This document shows positions 44,511-54,280 of a stretch of DNA of 64,000 bases, piece after piece; position 1 is the stretch's first letter, and every line of letters starts with the position of its first letter. A program made the position numbers and the translations under genes. Source of the DNA: Cardiobacterium hominis (GTDB lineage: Bacteria; Pseudomonadota; Gammaproteobacteria; Cardiobacteriales; Cardiobacteriaceae); assembly GCF_900637305.1 (NCBI RefSeq), contig NZ_LR134365.1, forward strand, positions 217,001 through 281,000, read 5' to 3'. Below the pieces are notes generated by a model, which saw only the letters and a list, made by a program, of their open reading frames with translations, ran no database searches and had not been told where the DNA came from.

Positions 44511-45632
44511 TTACGGCAACGTTTGCAGCGCCAAGTCATCGCTTAACCACAAAATATCGTCCAGACGCCGCGCGGTGATGCGGGCGAGGTCGGGGCGGTC
44601 AAGATAGCGGGCGGGGTTGACGATCGCCATCGCCAGCGCGTCTTCCACCGCGATGTGCATGTAGCGGATGGCGTTTTTCACGCATTGCAGCAGGGTGACG
44701 TGGGCGCCTGCGAGCGAGCCGTGTTCGTTCACCAGGCGGTCTTCCTTGACGAAGACGCGGATGCCGCCCGGCAGGGTAAATTCTGTGATTTCCGGCGCGC
44801 CGATGGTGTGCATCGAGTCGGTGACGAGCAGCAGGCGGTCTTTGCCGATGAGCTTGCAGGCGGCGGCGAGGGAATAGGGGTCGCTGTGTACGCCGTCGGC
44901 GATGATGCCGCAGTAAAGGCGCAGTTCGGCGGCGCTGCCGATAACGGCGGGATCGCGTCCGGCGAGCGGCGGCATGGCGTTATAGAGGTGGGTAACGCCG
45001 CCGAGGCCTTCCGCCCAGGCGCGCTGCATGTCTGCCTTGCCCGCCATGGTGTGCGCGGCATTGACGCGGATGCCCATCTCGCGGATGCGGCGCACCGTGC
45101 CCGCCGGGACGCGCTCTGGCGCGAGCGAGATGATGCTGTGCTGCAAGGCGTCCGCGTGCGCGGCAAAGCAGGCGAAGTCGCTTTCGTCCGGCGTGCGCAG
45201 GTAGGCGGGGTTGTGCGTACCTTTTTTTTCCGGACTTAAGAATGGTCCTTCGAAATGGCCGCCGAGGATGCCCGGCACGGTGCGCGAGGCTTCGGCAATG
45301 GAGGCAATGGCGCGGTGGTAGTTGTCCTGCGCGTCGGTGATGAAGGTCGGCAGCATGGCGACGGTGCCGTATTGGCGGTGCGCGGCGAGGATGTGGGCGA
45401 GGCCGTCAGCGTCGAAGCGGTCATTGACGAGGTAGCCGCCGCCGCCGTTCGCCTGGGTTTCGATGAAGCCGGGGGTGAGGATGCCGCCGTCCAAGTGGTG
45501 GACGGTCGCGTCTGCCGGGATATCGCCCGCGGCGACGACGGCCAGCGTTTTGCCATTTTCTGCCAGCAGGGCGTGGTCTTCAATCAGGATGCCGTCGTGA
45601 TAGATGCACGCGCCCGAATATGCGGTTTTCAT
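44511..45632 (-). CDS. nagA: N-acetylglucosamine-6-phosphate deacetylase
   Basis: Releases acetate from GlcNAc-6-phosphate in amino-sugar and peptidoglycan recycling. Amidohydrolase landmarks: GGILTPGFIETQANGGGGYLV near 48, HFEGPFLSPEKKGTHN near 126 (metal Glu), VNAAHTMAG, GVTHLYNAMPPLAGRDP, DGVHSDP and VTDSMHTIG (catalytic Asp). 373 aa is normal. nagB is not adjacent, which is unusual. It follows gapA on the same strand with a terminator between. Confidence 0.94.
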   Translation of the reverse strand: MKTAYSGACIYHDGILIEDHALLAENGKTLAVVAAGDIPADATVHHLDGGILTPGFIETQANGGGGYLVNDRFDADGLAHILAAHRQYGTVAMLPTFITDAQDNYHRAIASIAEASRTVPGILGGHFEGPFLSPEKKGTHNPAYLRTPDESDFACFAAHADALQHSIISLAPERVPAGTVRRIREMGIRVNAAHTMAGKADMQRAWAEGLGGVTHLYNAMPPLAGRDPAVIGSAAELRLYCGIIADGVHSDPYSLAAACKLIGKDRLLLVTDSMHTIGAPEITEFTLPGGIRVFVKEDRLVNEHGSLAGAHVTLLQCVKNAIRYMHIAVEDALAMAIVNPARYLDRPDLARITARRLDDILWLSDDLALQTLP

Positions 45633-45706
45633 GTTTTGGTCTCCGTAGGAATGATGCGGCTATTTTACGCCGATGACGCATGGGCGACAGCCCGCCCAGC
45701 GCCCAC

Positions 45707-45734
45707 AAAAAACCGCCCTTGCGGGCGGTTTTTT
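45707..45734 (-). terminator. Terminator of gapA
   Basis: AAAAAACCGCCC-TTGC-GGGCGGTTTTTT, 16 bases after the gapA stop. Confidence 0.92.
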
Positions 45735-45750
45735 TTTCGCGGTGCCGGAT

Positions 45751-46758
45751 TTATTTGATCAGGCTGGCGAAGTAGGTCAGGGTGCGGATGAGCTGGTTGG
45801 TGTAGCTCATTTCGTTGTCGTACCAGGCGACGGTTTTGACCAGTTGTTTGTCGCCGACGGTCATGACGCGGGTTTGGGTGGCGTCAAACAGGGAGCCTTC
45901 GCTGAGGCCGATGATGTCGGAGGAGACGAGTTCTTCTTCGGTGTAGCCGAAGGATTCGTTGGCAGCGGCTTTCATCGCGGCGTTGATTTCGTCAGCGCTG
46001 ACTTTTTTCTCCAGCACGGTGACGAGTTCGGTCAGGGAGCCGGTAACGACCGGTACGCGCTGGGCGGCGCCGTCGAGTTTGCCGTTGAGTTCGGGGATGA
46101 CAAGGCCGATGGCTTTGGCAGCGCCGGTGCTGTTCGGCACGATGTTGGCAGCGGCGGCACGGGCGCGGCGTTTGTCGCCTTTGCGGTGCGGGGCATCCAG
46201 GGTCATTTGGTCGCCGGTGTAGGCGTGGATGGTGGTCATCAGGCCTTCAACGACGCCGAATTTGTCTTGCAGGACTTTGGCCATCGGTGCCAGGCAGTTG
46301 GTGGTGCAGGATGCGCCGGAGATGACGGTTTCGCTGCCGTCCAGGGTTTTGTGGTTGACGTTGTAAACGATGGTTTTGATGTCGTTGCCGCCCGGTGCGG
46401 AGATGACGACTTTTTTCGCGCCGGCTTTGATGTGTTTTTCGGCTTTGTCCTTGCTGGTGAAGAAGCCGGTGCATTCGAGGACGACGTCAACGCCCAGTTC
46501 GCCCCACGGCAGTTCTTCCGGATTGGCGTTGGAGAGTACTTTGATTTTTTTGCCGTTGATCACGAGGTTGTCGCCATCGAGTTCGGCGGTGCCGTGGAAG
46601 CGGCCTTGTGCGGTGTCGTATTTGAAGAGGTGCAGCAGCATGTCTGCCGGGGTGAGGTCGTTCACGGCAACGACTTCAACGCCTTTGGCTTTGTCCATTT
46701 GGCGCAGGGCAAGACGGCCGATGCGTCCGAATCCGTTGATGGCTACTTTGATACTCAT
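45751..46758 (-). CDS. gapA: Glyceraldehyde-3-phosphate dehydrogenase
   Basis: NAD-dependent glycolytic enzyme. N-terminal [15 protein letters not shown], catalytic Cys in [13 protein letters not shown] near 152, and [26 protein letters not shown]. Ends with the usual [15 protein letters not shown]. 335 aa. Asp after the second strand (VAVNDLTP) favours NAD+. Strong codon bias, a perfect extended -10 promoter and a strong terminator fit high expression. Confidence 0.97.
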   Translation of the reverse strand: MSIKVAINGFGRIGRLALRQMDKAKGVEVVAVNDLTPADMLLHLFKYDTAQGRFHGTAELDGDNLVINGKKIKVLSNANPEELPWGELGVDVVLECTGFFTSKDKAEKHIKAGAKKVVISAPGGNDIKTIVYNVNHKTLDGSETVISGASCTTNCLAPMAKVLQDKFGVVEGLMTTIHAYTGDQMTLDAPHRKGDKRRARAAAANIVPNSTGAAKAIGLVIPELNGKLDGAAQRVPVVTGSLTELVTVLEKKVSADEINAAMKAAANESFGYTEEELVSSDIIGLSEGSLFDATQTRVMTVGDKQLVKTVAWYDNEMSYTNQLIRTLTYFASLIK

Positions 46759-46796
46759 AGGTTCACTCCTAGGTTGTGGGTTGAAAAGCGGGCGCG

Positions 46797-46805
46797 ATTA
46801 TAGCA
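46797..46805 (-). promoter_or_regulatory. Extended -10 promoter of gapA
   Basis: TGCTATAAT on the minus strand, a perfect extended -10 box, about 38 bases before the gapA start; the -35 region is poor. Confidence 0.7.
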
Positions 46806-46895
46806 TGGCGGCTGGGGATGCGTTCATTTCGTTACTATCTCGCCTTTGGGTTATCAGGTGATTTATATACGCTTGAGCGCGTATGTTTCGGGGCA

Positions 46896-47417
46896 CTATT
46901 TTACTGGCGGTTTGTCCGGGCTGATGTAGGTTTGCAGGCTGTATTGGCAACTGGCGGTGTGGCAGGAGGCCATGATGATGCTGGCGCGGTATTTGCCGCT
47001 GCGCGCTGGGGTGTAGCGCAGGACGGGCGCGGGGGTATCGCCGCTGGTGTCGGCGGCGACGGTTTGCCGCAGGTTGTCGCTGGGGGTGAGGGCAAGGTCG
47101 AGGTCGTGGCAGGTGTCGGTGCAGTTGGCAAAGAGGGTGTAGTGCTGGCCCGCGTCCAGTTCGATTTCGATGTCTGCCTGTTCGCCCGGCAGGAGTTCGC
47201 TGATGATGGTTTTGTGCGAGAGTTTGCTTTGCGGGTTTTCGGCTTTCATCCGCGCGCGGTTGGCTTTCATCAGGTGGTAGAGCTGCGCGTGGTTGGGATC
47301 GTCCGGGATGCGTTCTTCTATGGGTTCTTCTGCGGCGGCGGGTTTCAGGAAGTCGAGGTTGAAGGTTTGGCAGGCGGTGAGCGCGAGGCAGAGGGCGATG
47401 AGGGCGGGGGTTTTCAT
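46896..47417 (-). CDS. Small lipoprotein, unknown function
   Basis: 173 aa with signal MKTPALIALCLALTAC (lipobox LTAC, Cys at 16). The body has a PPC-like beta-sandwich look: GEQADIEIELDAGQHYTLFANCTDTCHDLDLAL and SGKYRASIIMASC, with four cysteines in two pairs (NCTDTC, ASCHTASC). Pre-peptidase C-terminal-like domains often mediate substrate or surface binding; that is only a resemblance. Start at 47417 chosen for the lipobox; AAGGA lies 11 bases upstream. It sits between gapA and pflA and I see no operon partner. Confidence 0.75.
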   Translation of the reverse strand: MKTPALIALCLALTACQTFNLDFLKPAAAEEPIEERIPDDPNHAQLYHLMKANRARMKAENPQSKLSHKTIISELLPGEQADIEIELDAGQHYTLFANCTDTCHDLDLALTPSDNLRQTVAADTSGDTPAPVLRYTPARSGKYRASIIMASCHTASCQYSLQTYISPDKPPVK

Positions 47418-47490
47418 GGCGATGGCGTTCCTTGCAGTAAACGTGGTCTGGGTTCGGGGGGGATGCGGCATCGGTGATTTTTTCACGTTT

Positions 47491-47548
47491 GCTACCCCCA
47501 CCCCAACCCTCCCCCGCTGCGGGCTTTGCCCTGCGAGGGAGGGGGTTT
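47491..47548 (-). repeat. CCCTCCC/GGGAGGG hairpin repeat after pflA
   Basis: CCCTCCCCCGC...GCGAGGGAGGG with an inner GGGC-TTT-GCCC stem; may end pflA transcription. Related hairpins occur at 8504, near 26330, and twice at 60692-60788. Confidence 0.5.
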
Positions 47549-47549
47549 T

Positions 47550-48293
47550 TCAGTGCATAACTTCTTTGCCGTAGCTTTTGATGATGTCGGCGATGTGTTC
47601 GACGGTTTCTTTCGGCGGCGGGTGCACGCCTTCGAGTTGGTAGGTGTCGCCGCACAGCGCCCATTTGTGCGCGCCGAGTTCGTGATACGGCAGCAGTTCG
47701 ACTTTTTCGATGTTGTCCATCGGCGCGATGTACTGGCCGAGGAGGTGGGCGGAGTGGTCGTCATCGCTGTAGCCGGGGACGATGACGTAGCGGATGCGGG
47801 TAAGCTGGTTCCGTTTTTGCAGGTGCTCGGCGAACATCAGGGTGCGGTTGTTTGGCACGCCGACGAGTTTTTTATGGATTTCGTTGTCGAGCTGTTTGAG
47901 GTCGAGCATGACGAGGTCGGTGTGGTCGAGCAGTTCTTCGAGGGTCTTGTCGTAATGGCGGGCATAGCCATTGGTATCGAGGCAGGTGTGGATGCCGTAG
48001 GCTTTGCAGGCGACGAACCAGTCGCGGATGAATTCGGGCTGAAGCAGTGATTCGCCGCCGCTTGCGGTGACGCCGCCGCCGGTCGCCTTGAGGTAGAAGC
48101 GGTACTGGATGACTTGCTGCATGAGTTCATCGACGGTGATTTTGCGCGATTTGTCGGTTTCCATGTCCCAGGTGTCGCGGTTGTGGCAGTAAAGGCAGCG
48201 CATCAGGCAGCCCTGGGTGAAGACGACAAAGCGCAGTCCCGGCCCGTCAACGGTGCCGCAGGTTTCGATGGAGTGGATGATGCCGTAGCGCAT
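47550..48293 (-). CDS. pflA: Pyruvate formate-lyase activating enzyme
   Basis: Radical SAM enzyme that abstracts a hydrogen from a glycine of PflB under anaerobiosis. The [4Fe-4S] motif CLMRCLYC near 29-36 (CxxxCxxC) is followed by [24 protein letters not shown] is the SAM-binding GGE region. 247 aa. It lies 100 bases after pflB, with a hairpin terminator between, so its level may differ from that of pflB. Confidence 0.96.
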   Translation of the reverse strand: MRYGIIHSIETCGTVDGPGLRFVVFTQGCLMRCLYCHNRDTWDMETDKSRKITVDELMQQVIQYRFYLKATGGGVTASGGESLLQPEFIRDWFVACKAYGIHTCLDTNGYARHYDKTLEELLDHTDLVMLDLKQLDNEIHKKLVGVPNNRTLMFAEHLQKRNQLTRIRYVIVPGYSDDDHSAHLLGQYIAPMDNIEKVELLPYHELGAHKWALCGDTYQLEGVHPPPKETVEHIADIIKSYGKEVMH

Positions 48294-48344
48294 GGGAGGG
48301 TTCCGGATGGGTGTTTGGGCGCAATTTTACTGGATTTGGATGCG

Positions 48345-48373
48345 AAAAAAGTGCCGGTTGCCCGGCACTTTTT
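48345..48373 (-). terminator. Terminator between pflB and pflA
   Basis: AAAAAAGTGCCGG-TTGC-CCGGCACTTTTT, about 20 bases after the pflB stop; limits readthrough into pflA. Confidence 0.9.
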
Positions 48374-48394
48374 CTAGGTCGCAAGCGGGGTCGC

Positions 48395-50677
48395 TTACAT
48401 GGTTTGGGTGAAGGTACGGGTGATGACGTCCATCTGCTGCTCTTTGGTGAGCGAGTTGAAGCGCACCGCATAGCCGGAGACGCGGATGGTCAGCTGCGGG
48501 TACAGTTCCGGATCGTTCATCGCCTCGATCAGCATTTCGCGGTTCAGGACGTTCACGTTCAGGTGTTGTCCGCCTTCGAATTCGCTGTCGTGGTGGAAGT
48601 AGCCGTCCATCAGACCAGCGAGGTTGGCTTGACGGCTGGCGTCGTCTTTGCCGAGCGCGCCCGGGATGATGGAGAAGGTGTAGGAGATGCCATCTTTCGC
48701 GTAGGCAAACGGCAGTTTGGCGACAGAGGTCAGGGAGGCTACCGCACCATTGACGTCGCGGCCGTGCATCGGGTTTGCACCCGGTCCGAACGGGGCGCCC
48801 GCGCGGCGACCGTCAGGGGTGTTACCGGTTTTCTTGCCGTAAACGACGTTGGAAGTGATGGTGAGTACGGACTGGGTCGGGGTCGCACCGCGGTACATTT
48901 TGTGGCTGGCGACTTTTTTCATGAAGCGCTCAACCAGGTCGCAAGCGATGGCGTCCACGCGCTCGTCGTTGTTACCGAATTGCGGGTATTCGCCTTCGAT
49001 TTCGAAGTCCACGGCGATGCCGTTTTCGTCACGCACCGGACGCACTTTGGCGTATTTGATGGCAGACAGTGAGTCAGCCGCAACAGACAAGCCGGCGATA
49101 CCGCAAGCCATGGTGCGATAGACGTCGCGGTCATGCAGTGCCATCAGCGCTGCTTCGTAGCTGTATTTGTCGTGCATGTAGTGGATGCAGTTCAGGGCAG
49201 TCACGTACTGGGTTGCGAGCCAGTTCATGAAGCTGTCCATGCGCTTCATTACGGCGTCATAGTCAAGCACTTCGTCGGTCATCGGCGCTTCTTTCGGGCC
49301 GACTTGTTCTTTGGATTTTTCGTCCACACCGCCGTTGATTGCGTAAAGCAGGGTTTTGGCGAGGTTGGCGCGCGCACCGAAGAACTGCATTTGTTTGCCG
49401 ACTACCATCGGGCTGACGCAGCAGGCGATGGCGTAGTCGTCGCTGTTGAAGTCCGGACGCATCAGGTCGTCGTTTTCGTACTGCACGGAGGAAGTGTCAA
49501 TGGAGACTTTGGCGCAGAAGTGTTTGAAGCCGACCGGCAGTTGTTCTGACCAGAGGATGGTCATGTTCGGTTCCGGTGAGGGGCCCATGTTGTACAGGGT
49601 GTGGAGGAAGCGGAAGCTGTTTTTGGTTACGAGCGTTCTACCATCCAGTCCCATACCGCCGATGGATTCGGTTGCCCAGATGGGGTCGCCGGAGAAGAGC
49701 TGGTCGTATTCCGGGGTACGCAGGAAGCGAACCATGCGCAGTTTCATGACCAGGTGGTCAATCATTTCTTGCGCTTCGCCTTCGGTGATGACGCCGTTTT
49801 TCAGGTCGCGCTCGATGTAGATGTCAAGGAAGGTGGAGACACGGCCAAAGCTCATCGCAGCGCCGTTTTGCGATTTGACGGCGGCGAGGTAGGCGAAGTA
49901 GGTCCACTGTACGGCTTCTTTGGCGTTGGTGGCCGGGCCGGAGATGTCATAGCCGTAGCGGGCGGCCATGTCTTTCATTTGGCCGAGGGCGCGGTGCTGT
50001 TCGCAGATTTCTTCACGCAGACGGATGACGTCTTCCAGGTCTTTGCCTGCTTCCAAGTCGGCTTGCAGGGAGTTGAACTGGCGCACTTTGTCGGCCATGA
50101 GGAAGTCGATGCCGTAGAGGGCGACGCGGCGGTAGTCGCCGATGATGCGGCCACGACCGTAAGCATCCGGCAGACCGGTCAATACGCCGGATTTGCGGCA
50201 GCGACGGATGTCCGGGGTATAGACGTCAAATACGCCTTGGTTGTGGGTTTTGCGGTATTCGGTGAAGGCTTTGGCGACCTGCTCGTTCAGCGGAGTTTCG
50301 TAGATGCGGCAGGAATCCATGACCATCTTGATGCCGCCGTAGGGCATGATGGCGCGTTTCAGCGGCTCATCGGTTTGCAGGCCGACGATGACTTCGAGGT
50401 CTTTGTCGATGTAGCCCGGTGCGTGGCTGTTGATGCCGGAGACGATGTCGGCGTCGATTTTCAGCGGGGCTTTGGTGCGGTTTTCTTCTTTGATGCCCAC
50501 CATGACGCTGTCCCACAGTTTGGTGGTAGCCGGGGTGGCGGGGGCGAGGAAGGCGCCGTCGCCTTCATACGGCGTGTAGTTCTTCTGGATGAAGTCACGC
50601 ACGTTCACGCTAGTTTCCCAGTCGCCAGAGATGAAATTGGCCCAAGCGGCAGGGCGATTTTCAGTTTTTGTCAGCAT
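48395..50677 (-). CDS. pflB: Pyruvate formate-lyase
   Basis: Glycyl-radical enzyme: pyruvate + CoA to acetyl-CoA + formate, the core of anaerobic mixed-acid fermentation. The adjacent catalytic cysteines are in IACCVSPM, and the radical glycine is in [10 protein letters not shown] near the C-terminus. 760 aa from the start at 50677 ([15 protein letters not shown]), which matches E. coli PflB; an upstream in-frame Met adds an unlikely extension. Strong codon bias. Confidence 0.98.
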   Translation of the reverse strand: MLTKTENRPAAWANFISGDWETSVNVRDFIQKNYTPYEGDGAFLAPATPATTKLWDSVMVGIKEENRTKAPLKIDADIVSGINSHAPGYIDKDLEVIVGLQTDEPLKRAIMPYGGIKMVMDSCRIYETPLNEQVAKAFTEYRKTHNQGVFDVYTPDIRRCRKSGVLTGLPDAYGRGRIIGDYRRVALYGIDFLMADKVRQFNSLQADLEAGKDLEDVIRLREEICEQHRALGQMKDMAARYGYDISGPATNAKEAVQWTYFAYLAAVKSQNGAAMSFGRVSTFLDIYIERDLKNGVITEGEAQEMIDHLVMKLRMVRFLRTPEYDQLFSGDPIWATESIGGMGLDGRTLVTKNSFRFLHTLYNMGPSPEPNMTILWSEQLPVGFKHFCAKVSIDTSSVQYENDDLMRPDFNSDDYAIACCVSPMVVGKQMQFFGARANLAKTLLYAINGGVDEKSKEQVGPKEAPMTDEVLDYDAVMKRMDSFMNWLATQYVTALNCIHYMHDKYSYEAALMALHDRDVYRTMACGIAGLSVAADSLSAIKYAKVRPVRDENGIAVDFEIEGEYPQFGNNDERVDAIACDLVERFMKKVASHKMYRGATPTQSVLTITSNVVYGKKTGNTPDGRRAGAPFGPGANPMHGRDVNGAVASLTSVAKLPFAYAKDGISYTFSIIPGALGKDDASRQANLAGLMDGYFHHDSEFEGGQHLNVNVLNREMLIEAMNDPELYPQLTIRVSGYAVRFNSLTKEQQMDVITRTFTQTM

Positions 50678-50764
50678 AGTTACTGTTACTCCTATATCAA
50701 GATAAAAGAAACGTGTACGGAGCAAGCGCGCTTACTGCCGCGCTTGCCTCGTGTTCTGATAATT

Positions 50765-50793
50765 ATTGTAAATTTTTTATAAAAAAATGGCAA
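50765..50793 (-). promoter_or_regulatory. Sigma-70 promoter of pflB
   Basis: TTGCCA (50788-50793) and TACAAT (50765-50770) on the minus strand, spacing 17, about 88 bases before the start. An ATCAA half-site of FNR type lies near 50860 in the dyad TTATC-N10-GATAA; the other half is poor. The rest of the 258-base gap has a CCGCC-GTGTTT-GGCGG hairpin at about 50827-50842 of unclear role. Confidence 0.6.
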
Positions 50794-50935
50794 ACAGCGG
50801 TGCTGGTTTGCAGGGATTTTCCGCCGTGTTTGGCGGTTTTTTCGCATTAAGAACAGTGTTATCAATTTTTATCGATAACCTGAGGGAGATTTCGTGAATG
50901 GGCGGGCGACGTGTTTGCCGCCCGCCGTTCGCGTT

Positions 50936-52516
50936 TTAGGATTTGAGGTAGTCAATGATGGCGGTGGTGGACGGATCGTGCGCGCCGGTTTTGCCCGCAA
51001 GGCTCGCTTCTGTGCCTTTCGCCAGCACTTTGCCGAGTTCAACGCCCCATTGGTCGTAGGCGTTTACGTCGTAAAGGATGGCTTGCACCGTCACTTTGTG
51101 CTCGTAGAGGGCGATGAACGCGCCAAGGCAGGCCGGGGTGAGTTCGTCCAGAATGATGGTGGTGCTGGGACGGTTTCCCGGGCAGGTGCGCTGATAGCGC
51201 TCGGCTTCCGGGATGTTTTGCAGGTCGCTGTCGTCGCGGCCGCGCATCAGTGCTTCGGCCTGCGCGGTGCAGTGGCCGTGGATGATGCGTTGTGCGTCTT
51301 CGTAGCCTTTAGGCGGCGTTTTCACGGTAACGAAGTCAATCGGGATGTTGCGCTGTCCCTGGTGGACGAGCTGGAAGAAGGCGTGCTGCGCTTCTGTTCC
51401 GGTGCCACCCCAGACGATGATGCCGCTTGGTTTGGTCAGCGCTTTGCCTTCGCGGTTGGCGCGTTTGCCGAGGCTTTCCATGTCAAGCTGTTGCAGGTAT
51501 TGCGGGAAGGGCTCCATCGGGTTGCAGTAGGTGATGACGGCGCGGTTGTTCCAGTTGAAGTAGTGGTTGTACCAGGCTTCCAGCGTCGCCAGCCACACGG
51601 GCATGTTGGCCATGAGCGGCGCGGTCTGGAAGTGTTTGTCCATTTCGTGCGCGCCCGCGAGGAGCTGTTCGTAAGCGCCGTAGCCGTTTTGCAGGATGAA
51701 CGGCAGGCTGATGGCTGACCACAGCGAGAAGCGGCCGCCGACCCAGTCCCAGAACGGCAGCACGCGCTCGGCGGCGATGCCGAAGGCGGCGGCTTTATCG
51801 ACGTTGGCAGACAGCGCAATCATCTGGCCGTCGGCTTTTTCGCCGCCGGCGGTGCGCAGCCATTCGCGCATGTAGCCCGCATTCGACAGGGTTTCTTCGG
51901 TGCCGAAGCTCTTGGAGGCGACGATCAGCAGCGTGGTTGCCGGGTTGAGGCGGCGTTTGAGTTCGCTGATTTTGATGGGGTCGGGCGTGGCGAGGAAGTG
52001 GACGCGGATGCGGTCGTCGGCGAGGTGTTTGAAGGCGGTGCAGAGCAGGCGCGGGCCCAGCTCGGAGCCGCCGATGCCGATGTGGATGACGTCGGTAATC
52101 GCCTGTCCGTCAAATCCTTTCCATTCGCCGCCGCGCACGCGCTCGCTGATGGCTTTCATGCGCTCGCGTACCGCGCGGATGTGCGGGCTGACGTCTTCGC
52201 CATTGACGACGAAGGGCTGGTCGGCGGGGGCGCGCAGGCGGTGGTGCAGCGCCGGGCGGTGTTCGCCGGTATTGACGTTGTCGCCGCGAGTGATGGCGGC
52301 GATGCCCTCGGCGACGCCCGCTTCATCTACCCACTGCTGCCACAGCGCTTTGGTCTGCGCGTTGATGTGGTTTTTGGAGAGATCGAGGTAGATGCCGGCG
52401 TTTTTCAGTGTCCAGTCGGCGACGCGGCTTGGCTCGGCAGCGAACCATTCGGTCATGCGTTTGCCGAGGACGGTTTCTTTGTGCGACTTCAGTTTGTCGT
52501 GGAGATTGCTCATCAT
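50936..52516 (-). CDS. pgi: Glucose-6-phosphate isomerase
   Basis: Interconverts glucose-6-phosphate and fructose-6-phosphate. Family motifs: VIHIGIGGSELGPRL near 139, ASKSFGTEETLSNA, DWVGGRFSLWSAISLP near 255, and the second signature VELGKVLAKG with KS at the end. Catalytic Glu lies in GGTGTEAQHAF and His in IHGHCTAQAE region. 526 aa is slightly shorter than E. coli (549). It starts 8 bases after the pgm stop, so the two form an operon at the glucose-6-phosphate branch. Confidence 0.96.
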   Translation of the reverse strand: MMSNLHDKLKSHKETVLGKRMTEWFAAEPSRVADWTLKNAGIYLDLSKNHINAQTKALWQQWVDEAGVAEGIAAITRGDNVNTGEHRPALHHRLRAPADQPFVVNGEDVSPHIRAVRERMKAISERVRGGEWKGFDGQAITDVIHIGIGGSELGPRLLCTAFKHLADDRIRVHFLATPDPIKISELKRRLNPATTLLIVASKSFGTEETLSNAGYMREWLRTAGGEKADGQMIALSANVDKAAAFGIAAERVLPFWDWVGGRFSLWSAISLPFILQNGYGAYEQLLAGAHEMDKHFQTAPLMANMPVWLATLEAWYNHYFNWNNRAVITYCNPMEPFPQYLQQLDMESLGKRANREGKALTKPSGIIVWGGTGTEAQHAFFQLVHQGQRNIPIDFVTVKTPPKGYEDAQRIIHGHCTAQAEALMRGRDDSDLQNIPEAERYQRTCPGNRPSTTIILDELTPACLGAFIALYEHKVTVQAILYDVNAYDQWGVELGKVLAKGTEASLAGKTGAHDPSTTAIIDYLKS

Positions 52517-52524
52517 GGGATTCC

Positions 52525-54147
52525 TTAAACGATGTTGTCAGGTTGGCTGCGGCCAACGAAATGCTCAAGATTCATCATGCCTTGCGCCATGCTGGCGAGG
52601 GTAGAGGTGGTGCCAGCCAGCGCGGGCGCACTGTTCACGTCCTGCTGCCAGTATTCGACGTACATGCGCATGGTCGCGCCACGGGTGTCGGTGCCGGAGA
52701 GGCGGCAGATGACGCGCGCCTGCGGGCCGAACTGCACCTGCAAGCCCTGGTTCGGGCTGTTCTCGCCGTTGGTCGGGTCGGTGTAGTTGAACTGTCCGGC
52801 GTCGGTAATCGGCAGGCCGCTCACCGTCTGGCCAATCATCTTGGCAAGCTGCGTTTCAAACGCTTTGAGCATCTCGCCCGCCTTGTCCTTGTCCAGCCCG
52901 GTGTAATCGAAGCGGTTGAAGATATGGCGGCCGTAACGCTGCCAGTGCGCCTCGATGATTTCGTCCGGCGTCTTGCCCGTCGCCGCTTGCAGGTTGAGCC
53001 AGCACAGTACCGCCCAGATGCCGTCTTTTTCACGGATATGGTTGCCGCTGGTGCCGAAACTTTCCTCGCCGCAGAGGTGAATCATGTCGGCATCGAGCAG
53101 GTTGGCAAAGAATTTCCAGCCGGTCGGCGTTTCATAATAATTGAGCCCGCGCGCGGTGCAGACCGCATCAACGGCGCGGCTGGTCGGCATCGTCCGCCCC
53201 ACGCCCTTGAGCGTCTTCAGGCAGGGAATGAGCGCGTGGTTGTCGGCAATAATCGCCAGACTGTCGCAGGGGTTCACAAAATGCTGCCGCCCGGTGATGA
53301 GGTTGCGGTCGCCGTCGCCGTCGCTTGCAGCACCCATGACGACCGCTTCATCGGCCGCCATTGCCGCTTTCAATTCATCAATATGCGCCGGGGACGGATC
53401 GGGATGGCCGCCGCCAAAATCGGGGAGCGGCTTGGTGTTGAGCAGGTATTTCTGCGGCAGGCCGAGGCGGTGGGCAAACACCTCCACCGCATACGGGCCG
53501 GTCGCGGCGTGCATCGCATCAAACACAAAGGGATGCTTGGCGATATGCGCGCGAATCGCCGGGAAATCAAACAGCGTTTCCATCAAATCCGCATAATCGG
53601 CGGTGCTGCTGATGACGCGCACCTCGGTGTCGCCGATGCGGTAACTGCCCGCCTTGTCGAGCGGCGGCAGTTCCACCGCGGCAATCGTGTACTCCGTCAA
53701 GGACTTGGACACGGCATAAGCGGCTTCGGTGGCATGCTCCGGCGCGGGTTGCCCGGCGGCGAGGTTAAACTTGATGCCAAAATCGCCGTCCTTGCCGCCC
53801 GGGTTGTGGCTGGCGGACAAAATAATGCCGAAATCCGCCTGATAGTGGCGGATGACGTGCGAAGCGGCAGGCGTGGACAAGAGGCCGTTTTCGCCGAGCA
53901 ACACCAGTTTCGCGCCCTGCGCCACCGCCATTTTCAGCACAATGGCAACCGCTTCATCGCAGTAATAGCGGCCATCGCCACCGAGGACGAGCGTCTTGCC
54001 CGCCACTCCGCCGAGCGAGGTGAAAATCGACTGGATAAAACTCTCGGTGTAGTGCGGTTGCTGATAATGTGGCACCGGCTTGCGCAGCCCGGAAGTTCCC
54101 GGACGCTGGTCGGTGAATGTGGCGAATTTTATCGTCTTGATTTCCAT
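52525..54147 (-). CDS. pgm: Phosphoglucomutase (alpha-D-glucose type)
   Basis: Interconverts glucose-1- and glucose-6-phosphate for glycogen, capsule or LPS sugar synthesis. Active-site Ser in SASHNPGGKDGDFGIKF near 112, metal loop ASDGDGDRNLI near 280, sugar loop GEESFGTSG near 370, and phosphate loop RLSGTDTRGATMR. 540 aa, the eukaryote-like PGM1 group rather than PMM/PGM. Followed by pgi. The gap to gluQ (133 bases) includes two TGTGGAT motifs at about 54233-54249. Confidence 0.95.
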   Translation of the reverse strand: MEIKTIKFATFTDQRPGTSGLRKPVPHYQQPHYTESFIQSIFTSLGGVAGKTLVLGGDGRYYCDEAVAIVLKMAVAQGAKLVLLGENGLLSTPAASHVIRHYQADFGIILSASHNPGGKDGDFGIKFNLAAGQPAPEHATEAAYAVSKSLTEYTIAAVELPPLDKAGSYRIGDTEVRVISSTADYADLMETLFDFPAIRAHIAKHPFVFDAMHAATGPYAVEVFAHRLGLPQKYLLNTKPLPDFGGGHPDPSPAHIDELKAAMAADEAVVMGAASDGDGDRNLITGRQHFVNPCDSLAIIADNHALIPCLKTLKGVGRTMPTSRAVDAVCTARGLNYYETPTGWKFFANLLDADMIHLCGEESFGTSGNHIREKDGIWAVLCWLNLQAATGKTPDEIIEAHWQRYGRHIFNRFDYTGLDKDKAGEMLKAFETQLAKMIGQTVSGLPITDAGQFNYTDPTNGENSPNQGLQVQFGPQARVICRLSGTDTRGATMRMYVEYWQQDVNSAPALAGTTSTLASMAQGMMNLEHFVGRSQPDNIV

Positions 54148-54280
54148 ACAAATACCTCATCAGTGGTTAGTGGGTTTACCGTATTTTAACGCTAACCCTG
54201 TGTATTTGGTATCGGTGATTTCACACGTTAATGTGGATTGCTGTGGATGACTGAAAGTACGCCATTAACTGGGAAAACGG

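Noticed and set aside
50817-50845. Terminator of pgi
   Set aside because: CCGCC-GTGTTT-GGCGG has its T-run on the plus strand, the wrong direction for pgi, and no plus-strand gene precedes it.
54228-54252. Two TGTGGAT motifs resembling DnaA boxes, possible origin
   Set aside because: Only two imperfect boxes (TGTGGATTG, TGTGGATGA), no A+T-rich unwinding region, and no dnaA/dnaN/gyrB nearby.
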